Assembly (NCBI GenBank): GCA_037447655.1
Contig: JBBHKE010002877.1
Location: 282,152-346,151, forward strand
DNA length: 64,000 bases
Origin: Zygnema cylindricum
Taxonomy: Eukaryota; Streptophyta; Zygnematophyceae; Zygnematales; Zygnemataceae
Reading direction: 5' to 3'
Part shown: in pieces, positions 11,536 to 22,248 of the stretch
Layout of the letters: the number at the start of each line of letters is the position of its first letter
Position numbering within the stretch: the stretch's first letter is position 1
Notes under the pieces: model-generated
What the model was told of the DNA's origin: nothing
The model's database searches: none
What the model saw: the letters and a program-made list of their open reading frames with translations, nothing else
Made by a program: the position numbers and the translations under genes

Positions 11536-12612
11536 ATGAAGGGCGGCAACAAGCAAATTAAGCGACCACGTACTGTGGTCGCTCAACGTCGTCGCTATCC
11601 TCCCTTTATTACAGCGACCGCGAAAGAGTTGGCAAGGCAACGGGAGGCAGCAATCCCGTTGGCCATTGGATGGGAAGGAAGAGAAAGGGAAGGAGGAGAA
11701 AAGGAAGGGAACGAAAGGGAGGCATATGTTGAGGTGAGTAGGGTGGAGGAGGTAAACGATGAGGGGGGAAAGGGAGAAAAGGCGACGGTTGAGGAGGGGG
11801 AGAAGGAAGGAGAGGTGGGGGAAGCAGTAGGGAAGAGGAATAGGACGGTAAGAAGGAAATGTAGGGTTTTTGATGAAAGGGAGGAGGAAGAAAAAGGCGA
11901 GGTGGGGGGGGAGGGAACCCATTGACTGCGGAAGGGTGGGGGGAGGCGGTATTTTCTGAGGTAGGATGGGAAAAGGCGGCGACGGTTGAGGAAGGGGAGG
12001 GTGGTAAAGCGGGGGGAGGAGTAGCGAGGAGGAGTAAAAAGCTAAAGAGGAAAATTAGGGTTTTTGGTGAGAGGGGGGAGGAGGAAGTTGGTGAGGAGAG
12101 AGGGGACGCGGCACCAGGTGTGGAAGGAAGGGGAAAAGGGGCAATGGTTGAGGAAGGGGAGGGAAGTGAGACGGGTGGAGGAGTAGAGAGGAGGAGTACG
12201 AGGATGAAAAATAAAAATAAGGTATCTGATGATAGGGGGAGGGAGGAAATAGGTGAGGCGGGAGGGGAGCAGGCGTTAAATGAAGAAGGAAGGTGAAAAT
12301 AGGCGATGGTTGAGGAAGGGGAGGGAAGTGAGGCGGTGGGAAGAGTTGAGAGGAGGAAGAAAATAAAAAGGAAAGAGACGGTTTTTCATGAGCGAGAGGA
12401 TGGGGGAGGGAGTGAGGCACACAAAAGGTTAGAGAGGAGGAGGGAAATAAAACTTGGAAAGCGGAAAGTTAGTCAATGGAGTGATGAAGATTACGTCCCC
12501 TCCACTTCTTGTAGCGATGAGAGCATTGTGGATGGGGAGGAACCGCCGGTTGAGTATCTACCCCCCGAGGAAGAACATCCCACGAATATTCGGGTATGGA
12601 AGGATGTGGATG
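11536..12612 (+). pseudogene. Cargo gene of the pogo-like element, truncated copy
   Basis: This is the homologue of the cargo frame at 38217-40087. It starts at the same ATG (MKGGNKQIKRPRTVVAQRRR) and runs through Glu/Gly/Lys/Arg-rich modules. As in the other copy, the first frame ends just after a G-rich tract (11901-11917) and the downstream modules are in the frame one base back. A TGA at 12294-12296 interrupts module 3, where the other copy has an Arg codon. At about 12612 the frame is cut by an insertion and the C-terminal half is lost. The function is unknown. Confidence 0.55.
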
Positions 12613-12669
12613 ATGTCGTGCTGTCGTGCATGTGTCTAATCAAACCAAGAAACATGCAATCTAACAAGC

Positions 12670-13150
12670 TGTCATGCCGCATTGTGTCGGGACATGTATT
12701 TTGTTTATTTGTAAGAATATTACGGGTTGAGGCTACATTAATTCTGGTTGTGTTTAAATCATGCATATCTACTCCCCCACCGATTTGGAAGATAACATCC
12801 TGTCCCACTAAGCATTCGTAGTCGTTGGATTCGGTGACCAATGCTCGGACCGAAACCTCTACGGACTCACTTTCGGTTCCGTTGTGAAACCGAAAGACAA
12901 GCGGGTCCTTGGTAATCCCAAGCACCGACTCCGTGGTACCGGCTGAAGTAAGAAGCCGAGTAGCCGTGGCTTGGAGCTTGTCTGCTGTCAGACCAAGCTT
13001 GAGCGCAAATCCGGATCCAAGGATCACGGGTTTGGCTCCGGTGTCCATGAGAGGGAGAGAAGGAGAAACACCATTAACGGAGAAGGACATTCGAGAATTG
13101 TCCAGGAAACTGATGTGAGGATCAAGGTCACGACACTCATCTGCGGTAAC
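12670..13150 (-). pseudogene. Retropepsin fragment (third copy)
   Basis: The minus strand again encodes LMDTGAKPVILGSGF and TKDPLVFRFHNGT, nearly identical to the fragments at 6300 and 6871. It is preceded on its own strand by the promoter-like segment (13220-13710), not by gag, exactly as in the 5802-6843 unit. A stop near 13155 separates it from any start. It has no RT and is not a working gene. Confidence 0.6.
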
Positions 13151-13154
13151 CGAC

Positions 13155-13710
13155 TAAATAACAGAAAGACTACGGTTCAGTTTCCTTCTGCTAAGCCGAG
13201 AGGTAGCCACTAGGCTCTCTGGTCTTTATCACATTCCCTACAAGAGTTTTCCCGTTACGACAGCAAAGCAAGAAATATTCCAACCGTAACAAGGGAAAAT
13301 CCAAATCCGATAAAAAAAACACTCTATTCAAGCCAACCGAAATACAAAGAAGATACAAACACACAACCAAACCGTCAAGCTGCCCGAGGAAGGCACAGCA
13401 AGGTACAGATGTGCTCCCCCACGATCTCCAATTCCACACTTCCACCAAAAGACCAAGTTTGGAGGGAAACCTTCCGGACGTGGCCTTAGGCCGTGTGGAT
13501 TAAAAACGTGGGCAGAAATAAAAGGTGAAATATTCTTAACCTATCTAGCCTCTACAGCTAGCTAGCAAGGAGAAGAAAGACACGTGGGCAATCGGTGAGA
13601 GAGAGAGCAAGAGAAAAGCTCCGCTGCCAAGAGAAAATTCTTGTCCAAAAGCTAAATTCTCTAAGTCTGAGAATTAGGCTAAGTAAGAGCTACGCTAGGC
13701 CTAAGCAAAA
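13155..13710 (-). repeat. LTR/5'UTR-like segment of the recombinant unit (copy 2)
   Basis: This is the reverse complement of 5802-6327 with a few substitutions. On the minus strand it is pyrimidine-rich (CTCTTGCTCTCTCTCTCACC), contains CCACGTGTC, and leads into the protease. It could be promoter or leader sequence of the parental retroelement. Confidence 0.6.
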
Positions 13711-14217
13711 TTAGCCTATGTCTAGTCTACTATACATGCATGAAAATTCTGAAGATGTTGGCCAATAGGCGGCCAACATCGTCTGCCGTACGCCTGACAA
13801 AATCCACCATCCAAGGGTAAAAACCCTCCCTAACTACATGTGTGCGAACCTACATGGGTTCGCGACTTAAATAAATAAAAGGTATCGAAGCGACGCCGAT
13901 ACTACCAGGAATCGCGATTCGGCGACAAACGATACTTCGCGTCGATACTCCCGAAATTGCGTGCATACGCACGAAACGAAACATATCGCACGAAACGAAA
14001 ACCATTGCACGAAATATTTCTGGAAATCGCGATGCGTCGCCGAAACGATACTTCGCGTCCATACTTCGAAAATATCATACCTGAGCACGAAATAAAGCAT
14101 ATCGCACGGAATTAGTACTATTCAACGAAACGTGCACGCGAATCGCGTACACGTTATAAATAAATGAATCGGCGTAAAATCGCACGTGTGAACGAAATTT
14201 ATATATGCGTGCGAAAA

Positions 14218-14475
14218 TCGTGCGTGCATGCATTAAATCGTGCGTGCATGCATCAAATCTCGCGCGCGTGCCCAAAACCGTGCGTGCGCGCGGAATACTG
14301 CGCGTGCATGCAAGAAAACCGCGCGTGCGTGCAAAATACCTCGCGTGCGTGCAAAATACCGCGCGTGCGTGAGAAATACTGCGCGCGCGTGAGAAATACC
14401 GCGCGTGCGCGAGAAATACTGCGCGTGCGTGAGAAATACTGCGCATGCATGCAAAATACTGCTCGTGCGTGGATT
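14218..14475. repeat. 20-bp minisatellite of alternating CG/TG
   Basis: About 13 copies of a unit like CGCGCGTGCGTGCAAAATAC. The alternating purine-pyrimidine part varies between GCGTGCGTG, GCGTGCATG and GCGCGCGTG. In all frames it yields artificial Ala/Arg/His-rich or Cys/Arg-rich peptides. It lies just inside the right end of the 12669-14516 unit. Confidence 0.9.
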
Positions 14476-14516
14476 ATATCGTGCGCGCGGGAAACCGACA
14501 CGATGCGGCATGACAG

Positions 14517-15570
14517 AACAGACAACGGCACACGATATAGTTTGGGATGCAATAGTTGCACTGGGTGGTGAGGCGACACATGCTACATAGTAAAAAGTGA
14601 AGTGTCACATATACTCCCACCTCGTCCTCCATCTTATGGTTATTGTGGTTGTCGAGCCGATTCGTGGTTTTTTTTTTTGAAAATGAACACCATGCAACGT
14701 TGTCCTTACCAACGTATGGGAAACCATGTTTCATCACTCTCAACATTGTACATCAGTGTTCCGGCTCGAGATGCCCCCCCTCCCCCCCCCCCCTCCCCCC
14801 CCCCCCCCAAATGTAAGGACTAGAGCACCACGACCCGTCTAACAATTTTATACCATTTGCTTCGAAGTAATTTGGACCATTGGACATGTCTTATAACAAA
14901 TATGTTGTATATTTGCAGTAGGCAATGTTTTGAAGCTATTACCCCAAACATACCTCAACATGGTGATAGATGATAGGCGTTTATTGTCACACCAGCCGGC
15001 GCACATATGTAACCTCATAGTCGTGACCTCTACCGCGACTAGCCTTTAAAACATAGCCATTGGTCCACTCTTTGTTTCATGGTCAAAGTACGGATAGTCT
15101 TTACTACAAGTTTCGTTTTAGTGCTCGCTTCTTCAAGTGTTGCTTAGATTATGTCATGTTTTTAGTTTGTCAAAATGTTCATCTATAGCCTTTTAAGTGC
15201 CCGTCAAGGTTAGAGTTAACAATAAAAATAACATCTTAGTAATTACCTTGTGAATCGTTATTAGTGTTCATAATAGTATTATCGAGCTTGTTTTCCTTGG
15301 CCCTTCAACATGAGTCATGTTAACAACAAAAGTTGTTTTTTGCTTAACAATAATTTGGTAAAAAGTCGGATGTCGTCCCTAGAATTAAAATCCTCAACAC
15401 CCATAGCTCACGCTGTATTTGTTTTAACTCTAATAATGATTCACGGTGTTCAGTGTCCTGGCAATTAAAAGGGTGCAATCGTAAAAACAAATATCAAGTC
15501 ACACGCAACTTAATTAGGCGGCAAACACCTCGGAGTAATTTATAAACCTTGTGACACCGTCCACCTTGCA
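14517..15570. other. No gene; C-rich tract and a possible old TA-type MITE
   Basis: A run made almost only of C lies at 14775-14811. At about 15243-15451 there are inverted ends, CTTGTGAATCGTTATTAGTG on the left and TAATGATTCACGGTG on the right. They resemble the MITE termini at 25349 and 45841, so this may be an old copy of about 210 bp. Nothing else is recognised. Confidence 0.4.
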
Positions 15571-15620
15571 AAGAGGTGAAAAGGCGAAAATTGTCGGGGC
15601 AACTCAATCTAGGGCGACCG

Positions 15621-15760
15621 TTGACAGATTTGGGTGACGTACGCTCTGTTATTGGCGTTGACGTTTTAAGATATTCTAACGGAGATATCGAACTGTCGCA
15701 TGCGCAATATTGCAGGGAATTGTTAACTAAGTTTTCTATGTTGGACACTAAACCTGTTTT
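15621..15760 (+). pseudogene. Old copia reverse-transcriptase fragment (left half of nested target)
   Basis: It encodes LTDLGDVRSVIGVDVLRYS and LSHAQYCRELLTKFSMLDTK, the connection region after the YVDD motif of Ty1/copia RTs. The intact element at 33600-33780 shows the same order (TDLGEAKYILGIEV, LSQEQYCKEVLARFSML). The fragment is cut by insertion of the copia element at 15761 and resumes after 21630 with TPLDTKVQ. Stops and frame loss upstream show that it is a relic. Confidence 0.7.
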
Positions 15761-16346
15761 TGTTAGGATTTGGTACTGAGAACTCTGTTAGCGACGAGTC
15801 ATTCTCGTAGCTAAGGTAGCGACGACCAGCGACGAAGTAGTTTCGTCGCTGGATAGTTGAAGTACCAGCGACGAAGAAGTTTCGTCGCTGGATACTTGAA
15901 GTGAAGTACCAGCGACGAAGAAGTTTCGTCACTGGATATTTGAAGTGACGTGAAATGAAATGTTTGTTTCGTTTCACGTATGTTTGAATTGTACTATAGA
16001 AGTGACGTGGGAATTTCTTTGTAGTTTCGGTTCACGGAAGTTCAAGTCGTACCGCGTGATTCAAGTTGGTTCGCGGTACCGTGTTGTTCAAGTCGGTTCA
16101 AACTTGTCGGTCGTTCATTTCACCGCGTTGACTCTTACACGTATCTAGTCGTGTACCTATATATATTGGTTGAGACTTTATGGTAGTATTATCTTTTGGA
16201 GGTGTAGCTTGTTAAGGAGGCGTAGAAAGATGAGAAGTAAAAGGAAAGAAGAAAAGAAGTTGTATTTGCATTGTGCTTAATATATTAAATGTTTTTGGAG
16301 GAACATCATTGTCGTGTGTGTGTGTTATTTGGTTTATAATCTTTCA
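15761..16346 (+). repeat. 5' LTR of copia-2, with three tandem hairpin units
   Basis: It contains three copies of an approximately 40-44-bp unit around AGCGACGAA...TTCGTCGCT (15821-15950); the 3' LTR has only two. Near 16155 there is TATATATATTGG, a possible TATA box, with the transcript start presumably downstream. Confidence 0.9.
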
Positions 16347-16384
16347 ATTGGTATCGGAGCAGGTTACTGGCAACACTTGCCGGT

Positions 16385-17398
16385 ATGGCGGAGAAAGTGA
16401 AATCCCCGGCGGAACCTAGTGGAGGAGCTAGTGGGGGAGTTAGTGGAGGAGGAGTTACAGGGACACAATATGATGAGTATGACGAATGGGGGGAGAAAAA
16501 TGTGAAGATGGACGAGGGAACGTTTGAACGCTTTCAAGAGTTTCTCAAAACACAAGAAGATGATGGAGATGGAGTAAGTGGAGACTCACGCAACTCTAAG
16601 AAAATAAAGAAAAAGAAGGGGAAATCTAAACTTTATGAGGAAGAGGAGGAGAGCGAGGATGATGATTATAAAGTGTTTAATAAAACCATTGTCTTCACGG
16701 GTTCCAACTATGCAATTTGGAAAAGATACATTCGAGGAGCATTCACACCGAAAAAACTTTGGGACATCGTTATCGGGGAAGAAACACGACCAGATCCTTC
16801 CGTGGATCCAGCCGGAGCACATAAGTGGGACAAGAAAGATATGGCGGCCTCCACCGCACTTATACAAAGTTGTGCTAGTTCTATGCATGAACACCTTCTA
16901 ACTCATGATAGGGCTTTTGATTGTTGGACCGCTTTGCAAAATGCGTTTGAAAAAGGATTTGAGGCAAATGAAAATTATTTTTGAGGAGTATATTGGGTTT
17001 AGAATGAAGGAGAATGAGTCCATTGATGATGGAGTCAAAAGGTTTAATGTCATTATAGAACAACTTAACTCACTCAATAACTTCCCTACAAAAAAGAGAG
17101 GTTGTTTGTTTTCATGAGGAGTCTTCCAAGCAAGTTTGCGGTAGCAAAGGAGGTCATCAAGGGGCGAGAGAAACAAACAATGGCATACGCTATCAATCAC
17201 TTGAAAAGTACGGAGAAGGAGAAAGCAACACCGAAAGAGGAAAACAAAGGATCATCCTACCAGAATCATCAAGAGGAGGATGACGGAGGAGCTTACAACT
17301 TTAGGGGATCTAGGGGAAGAGGAAGTGGACATCGTGGACGAGGAGGCAGGTCACAGGACCAGGGAGAGGCTCATTTCAACGTGATACCTCTCAGATGA
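16385..17398 (+). pseudogene. Gag of copia-2, frameshifted
   Basis: It starts at ATG 16385 shortly after the primer-binding site. An acidic N-terminus is followed by FTGSNYAIWKRYIRGAFTPKKLWDIV, the conserved copia Gag start, then FDCWTALQNAFEKGF and MKENESIDDGVKRFNVIIEQL. Frameshifts occur near 16980, 17095 and 17396, so Gag is in four pieces. The last piece is Arg/Gly-rich (RGSRGRGSGHRGRGGR) just before the zinc knuckles. The younger element at 29820 shows the same order in one frame. Gag forms the particle shell around element RNA; this copy cannot do so. Confidence 0.85.
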
Positions 17399-18867
17399 CT
17401 TGTTACAATTGTAACGAGATTGGGCATGGCTCTTTTGAATGCCCAGACAAAAGTAAACAGTGTAACGTTTGTCATAAATGGGGACACACTGGTCGCGGTT
17501 GTTATCAAAACAAGGGAAACAATCGCGGAGGGGGACAGTTTAGAGGCGGAGGAAGTGGAGGAAGTGGAAGTAGCTCATCAGGTAGAGGGGATTTTGTTGG
17601 GGATGGGCCAATGGGACAGGATCAAGAATTTTTCGTTTCACTTATCGAGGAATCACAGGAAAAGGAGGATATTCTATTTCACACACGAGGCAAGGAGAAT
17701 AAGGGAAAATTTAACAGTTGGATCATAGATTCAGGTGCCACACATCACATGTGTTTAGATCCAATACTATTCAGTGACATTAGAAAACTCACTATACCAA
17801 AATCCATCATAGTGGCTAATGGTTCAATGATGGTCATCGATACAGTGGGAACAGTACGGTTGGATTTACCAACACAAGATAGGGAAGGGAAAACTAGAGT
17901 CAATCGAGTACGCTTTAACAATGTGCTTTATAATCCAAGGGGGTGCATTAATCTCTTAAGTGTTCCACAGCTTCAAAAGAAAGGAGGAAGAGCCACATGC
18001 TTGGAAGGAGGTAGAATCATTTTGAGTAGTAAAACAGGGCCATTTGCAGAAGGCATTGTGACTGAAAATATGCAAAGTAGACTGATTTGGAGGAAACTAG
18101 AAAATAGGACGGCAGATGAAGAGGGTCATCTTCATTCGGCAGAAGTTAACAAGGAGGACCTCACGTTGTGGCACCATCGTATGTGTCATACTTCAGAGAG
18201 TAACATTAAGGAGATGATTCGTCATGGGGCGGTTGGAGGGCTAGATGTGGCAACAAGAGAGAAGGTCATTGGATGTGTTGGATGCACAAAAAGGAAACAT
18301 AAAAGGAAACCTCATCCGGTGAAAGATCTTCAATTCAAAGCGAATGCCCCTCTAGATCTAGTCCATGTAGATCTTTGTGGGGACACACATCTAGAAACCA
18401 TTGGAAAAAATAAGTACATTATGGTGATAGTTGATGATTTCAGCAGAAAGACATGGGTATATCTTTTAAAAGCTAAGTCAGACGCTCTTGAAACATTTAA
18501 AGACTTTGTGGTCATGGTTGAGAGGGAAAGTGGGAGGCAGGCAAAGGCGGTACGCTCAGACCGAGGAGGTGAATTTCTTGCTTTCGCCGATTACTGTAAA
18601 GAGACGGGGATTAAGCAGCAGTTCACGGCTCCTTACTCCCCACAATCGAATGGAATTACAGAGAGGAAGAATCGAACATTGCAAGAGATGGTACGCGCCA
18701 TGCTCCATACGACGACACTCACGCATCGTCTTTGGGGAGAAGCAATTAGGGCTGCTAACCATATAACCAACAGGAGAATAAACTCCGCTTTGGGCAACAA
18801 AAAAACCGGAGGAACTTTGGAGTGGACAAACACCTACGGTAAAACACTTAAGGATTTGGGGATGTGA
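17395..18867 (+). pseudogene. Nucleocapsid, protease and integrase region of copia-2
   Basis: Order in the frame: two CX2CX4HX4C knuckles (CYNCNEIGHGSFEC, CNVCHKWGHTGRGC); the protease active site WIIDSGATHHMC; the integrase H-H-C-C zinc-binding site (WHHRMCHT...CVGCTKRK); and the DDE core with VHVDLCGD, SDRGGEF and ERKNRTL. A frameshift near 18865 ends the frame inside the integrase C-terminal part, which continues at 18868-19495 in another frame. Unlike the 29-kb element, protease and integrase are in one uninterrupted frame here, a useful comparison for the frame offset in that copy. Confidence 0.85.
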
Positions 18868-21049
18868 GGCTATAGGATACATAGAGGAAAGAAATCGGGA
18901 GGGAAAGTTTGCTGCCCGGTCATGGGAAGGATATTTTGTGGGATATAGTGAGAACTCAATGCTGTATAGGATTTACAACCCAGTCACTAGAAGGGTTAAA
19001 GAATCTAGAAATGTGGAGTTTAATGAGAACTTGGAATGGATGGTGAAGGGAGCTAATGAGTCCAAACGAGCTCAAGATTATGAGGAGGAAAGTCATTATG
19101 AGAAGTTCACTAGAGAGGAGGAGGAAGAGGACGAAGTTTTGTCAGAGGTAGGGACGAAGAAAAATGTGCGATTTGTAGAGAAACCTTTAGAGAAAGTTTC
19201 GACACCTAAGCTTAGCGGCACCAAATCACAAGGAGACAAGGTCACCAGAGAATCATCCACAGGCATTGACAACGTGACATCAGAAGAGACACCCCTAGAG
19301 AAGGAGGATGATGACAAGATTGAGCACAGTGATTCGGATAAAGAATTTGCAGATGACGTACGGAGAAGTAAAAGATCCAATAAAGGGAAGGCACCGGAAC
19401 GATTTTCACCTGAACAGTCATATAAAAAGCAAACTAGCTACCAGAGGGCAATTTCCGAAATTAGAGAAGGAAGGGCGGAATCCTTTCTCTTATGAAAGGC
19501 AATTACAGAAAATCGTCCGGCGGATCCTCAATCATACCAAGAGGCTCGAGACTCGGACGAATGGGAGGAGAAGTGGAAACCGACGTTTATCAAAGAATTT
19601 AATTCTGTAAAATCGAATGGATGTTTTGAAGAGGTAGATTTACCAGTTGGTAAGAAGGCGATTGACTCAAAGTGGGTTTTTAAGACAAAGACGGGAGCTT
19701 CGGGAGAAATTCTTAAGTATAAGGCGCGGTTAGTATGTAAAGGCTTTCAGTAGAAGGAGGGTATTGATTATTCTGAGACTTTCGCTCCTGTGGTTAAGTT
19801 TGATTCTTTGCGAGCAGTTATTGCAATGGCGGCGGCGGAAGGAATGCATATCCAACACATGGATGTAGAGACAACTTTCTTAAATAGAGAATTAGAAGAG
19901 GAGGTTTATATGAAGATTCCAGAAGGAGTTCCTGGAAAGAATGGAAAAGTTTGGAGGTTGTGGAAAGCTTTGTATGGTTTGAAGCAGGCACCAAGAACAT
20001 GGAACAATAAGCTTCACAAGGTCTTACTAATTTTGGGATTTAGGAGGCTTACTGCAGATTGTGGAGTGTATATTCGGGCAGAAGGTAGGGACATGGTAAT
20101 TTTCAGTGTTTACGTAGATGATTTCATTTCTATCTCTCACAACTTGGATTTACTTGGAGAATTAAAGATTGAATTTTGAAAGTATTTTACAATCACAGAC
20201 TTAGGAGATGCACAATACATTGTGGGAGTTCAGATTCAGAGAAGGAGGAACGGAGATATTAAGTTAAGCCAGGAACAATATGCAAAAGAGGTACTTGAAA
20301 GATTTGGGTTTTTAGATTGTAAGCCACTTGGAACTCCCCTTGATCCTCATGATAAGCTTTCTAATTTTGTTAAAAGTCCAGACGTTGATGCCCCGTATAG
20401 GGAGGCGGTCGGAAGCTTAATATATTTGAGTGTCGGTACTAGGCCAGACATCAGTGCTGCAGTGAGCGTGGTTAGTCGGTATTGTAGCAATCCGAAAAAA
20501 ATACATTGGGAGGCAGTGAAGAGAATCTTTAGATATTTGGCTAGAACACTTCGTCTTGGAATTGTTTATAGGAAGGGTGAGGGCTTGAGTTGTTATGGAT
20601 ATTGTGATGCCGACTATGGAGGAGACTATGATACAGGAAGGTCTACGTCAGGATATGTGTTTTTACTTGCAGGAGGACCGATCTCGTGGAATTCCCGTTT
20701 GCAGCCTACTGTGGCACTTTCATCAACGGAGGTGGAGTATATGGCTGCGTGTCATGCTGCGAAGAATGCTGTGTGGATTAAAGAATTTCTATCGGAGGTT
20801 GGAGTGGAAAAAGAATGCATGCAAATATTTTGTGATATTATGTCTTCCATTGCACTTTGTAAAAATCCTATTTTGCATAAGCGCACCAAACACATTATAA
20901 TTCAGTGGCATTTTGTTCGAGATTTGGTTGCGGAAAAAGAAGTTGAATTTTCATTTGTTCCTACAGAAGAACAAGCTGCTGATATGTTAACCAAAGCAGC
21001 ATTAAAGGAAGTCTATGAAATGGGAAAGAAATTAGTTGGCATGGAGTAA
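18868..21049 (+). pseudogene. Integrase C-terminus, RT and RNase H of copia-2
   Basis: After the 18865 frameshift the frame runs through an acidic linker to ESFLL and a TGA at 19493-19495. The same frame then continues as KAITEN...RPADPQSYQEA, the RT start. Further stops lie at 19753 (CAG TAG AAG) and 20177. RT motifs are YGLKQAPRTW (from about 19974) and YVDDF (about 20112). RNase H is recognised by STSGYVFLLAGG, ALSSTEVEYMAA and HKRTKHI, and the frame ends at 21049. The TGA at 19493 sits at the codon homologous to the TAG at 32939 of the younger element; the other stops do not. Confidence 0.85.
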
Positions 21050-21083
21050 GAGGGGGCTTTGAGTATCTCAGTAAGAGGGGGAA

Positions 21084-21625
21084 TGTTAGGATTTGGTACT
21101 GAGAACTCTGTTAGCGACGAGTCATTCTCGTAGCTAAGGTAGCGACGACCAGCGACGAAGTAGTTTCGTCGCTGGATAGTTGAAGTACCAGCGACGAAGA
21201 AGTTTCGTCGCTGGATACTTGAAGTGACGTGAAATGAAATGTTTGTTTCGTTTCACGTATGTTTGAATTGTACTATAGAAGTGACGTGGGAATTTCTTTG
21301 TAGTTTTGGTTCACGGAAGTTCAAGTCGTACCGCGTGATTCAAGTTGGTTCGCGGTACCGTGTTGTTCAAGTCGGTTCAAACTTGTCGGTCGTTCATTTC
21401 ACCGCGTTGACTCTTACACGTATCTAGTCGTGTACCTATATATATTGGTTGAGACTTTATGGTAGTATTATCTTTTGGAGGTGTAGCTTGTTAAGGAGGC
21501 GTAGAAAGATGAGAAGTAAAAGGAAAGAAGAAAAGAAGTTGTATTTGCATTGTGCTTAATATATTAAATGTTTTTGGAGGAACATCATTGTCGTGTGTGT
21601 GTGTTATTTGGTTTATAATCTTTCA
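21084..21625 (+). repeat. 3' LTR of copia-2
   Basis: 542 bp, TGTTAGGATT...AATCTTTCA, identical in most positions to the 5' LTR but with two hairpin units instead of three. It is followed by the target duplication gtttt. Confidence 0.92.
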
Positions 21626-21630
21626 GTTTT

Positions 21631-22248
21631 GACGCCGCTTGATACAAAAGTACAGTATCTAAAGTTTGAGGCGGGGATAGAGGCGATAATTGTGTATGGG
21701 TCCTTAGGCCTAATGTGTGAAAACTATTGGAATAACTGTATGTTGTTCTCTCGTAGAGCAGTACACGTACTGAAAGGGAAACAATATATAGTGCTTCCAA
21801 TCGTTTTTGCACATTTAACTTATGGAATGAAGCAAACCAAGGGACTTGACCATGTCACATGGGGAAAAGAAAAATATTCACATCTCTTTCAAAAACTTAA
21901 ATGTTGTGTCAAGCATATTTATTTCCCTTAGACATCTCTCGCACCACCCATCCAGTCCCAAAGAAAGCGGAAGAGGGAGCAAATAAAATAAATAAACATA
22001 TCTTGGACTACTCCTTTGCCTATTTCCCTCCGTCTCCATGCTCCTCTCTCACCACTGCTACCTCTCACCCCCTCACTCCAGAAAATTACTCGCCCTCTCC
22101 CTTCCCTCTCCCCCAAAATCAAACATAATGTCACCTCTTTAATTTACCCTACTTCCCCTAATCATCATTCTTGTCGTTCACCACTCTCTCCCTCTTCTTT
22201 CTCAAGAAAACAAAATCTTTCCCTCTCTCTCCCCCTTTTCTTCCCTCC
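21631..22248. other. Right half of the old copia RT, then unassigned DNA
   Basis: The first ~45 bp encode TPLDTKVQ in the frame that continues the RT relic at 15621-15760. Beyond about 21680 nothing is recognised. From 21990 to 22248 the + strand is pyrimidine-rich; this is the 3' flank of the minus-strand gene that follows. Confidence 0.55.

Larger units (their letters stand above)
10654..12612 (+). mobile_element. Truncated second copy of the pogo-like element (exon 1 end plus cargo gene)
   Basis: This stretch is collinear with 37330-39300 of the large pogo-like element and differs by scattered substitutions and short indels. It starts abruptly inside transposase exon 1 (homology from CCGTGTGATAAATACGGG) and includes the exon-1 splice donor and the first part of intron 1 with the nested cargo frame. 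It stops where an unrelated insertion begins at about 12613 (after GAAGGATGTGGATGA). It has no TIRs and no DDE exons, so it cannot move on its own. Confidence 0.85.
12669..14516. mobile_element. Unit bounded by 22-bp inverted terminal sequences (unclassified)
   Basis: The left end CTGTCATGCCGCATTGTGTC (12669 on) and the right end (…GCGGCATGACAG, to 14516) are inverted copies over 22 bp with one mismatch. Inside are the reversed protease unit (12669-13710), a degenerate tandem duplication (13900-14110) and a 20-bp minisatellite (14218-14475). No clean target-site duplication is visible. An extra 50 bp outside the left end (12617-12668) also recurs at 6844-6889. The unit sits at the break of the truncated pogo-like copy. 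The ends begin TG and finish CA, so a retroelement derivative is possible; no transposase is present. Confidence 0.5.
15761..21625 (+). mobile_element. Decaying Ty1/copia LTR retrotransposon (copia-2)
   Basis: A 5865-bp element with a 5' LTR of 586 bp (15761-16346) and a 3' LTR of 542 bp (21084-21625), both TGTTAGGATT...CTTTCA. It is flanked by the 5-bp duplication gtttt (15756-15760 and 21626-21630). The primer-binding site is TGGTATCGGAGCAGG at 16349, matching an initiator-Met tRNA end, and a purine tract (AAGAGGGGGA) precedes the 3' LTR. The LTRs differ mainly by one extra 44-bp repeat unit and a few bases. Gag and Pol are collinear with the younger element at 29123 but have several frameshifts and stops. 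It landed inside an older copia RT. Confidence 0.93.

Noticed and set aside
14218-14475. CRISPR-like spaced repeats
   Set aside because: Units are contiguous 20-mers with no unique spacers, and the genome is clearly eukaryotic.
12669-14516. A single 1.85-kb LTR (TG...CA ends)
   Set aside because: No second copy of the whole unit, no target duplication, and the interior is a mosaic of other repeats.
14602-14823. Small plus-strand gene ending in a proline run
   Set aside because: The Pro run is the C-rich homopolymer tract, and there is no supporting motif or splice context.
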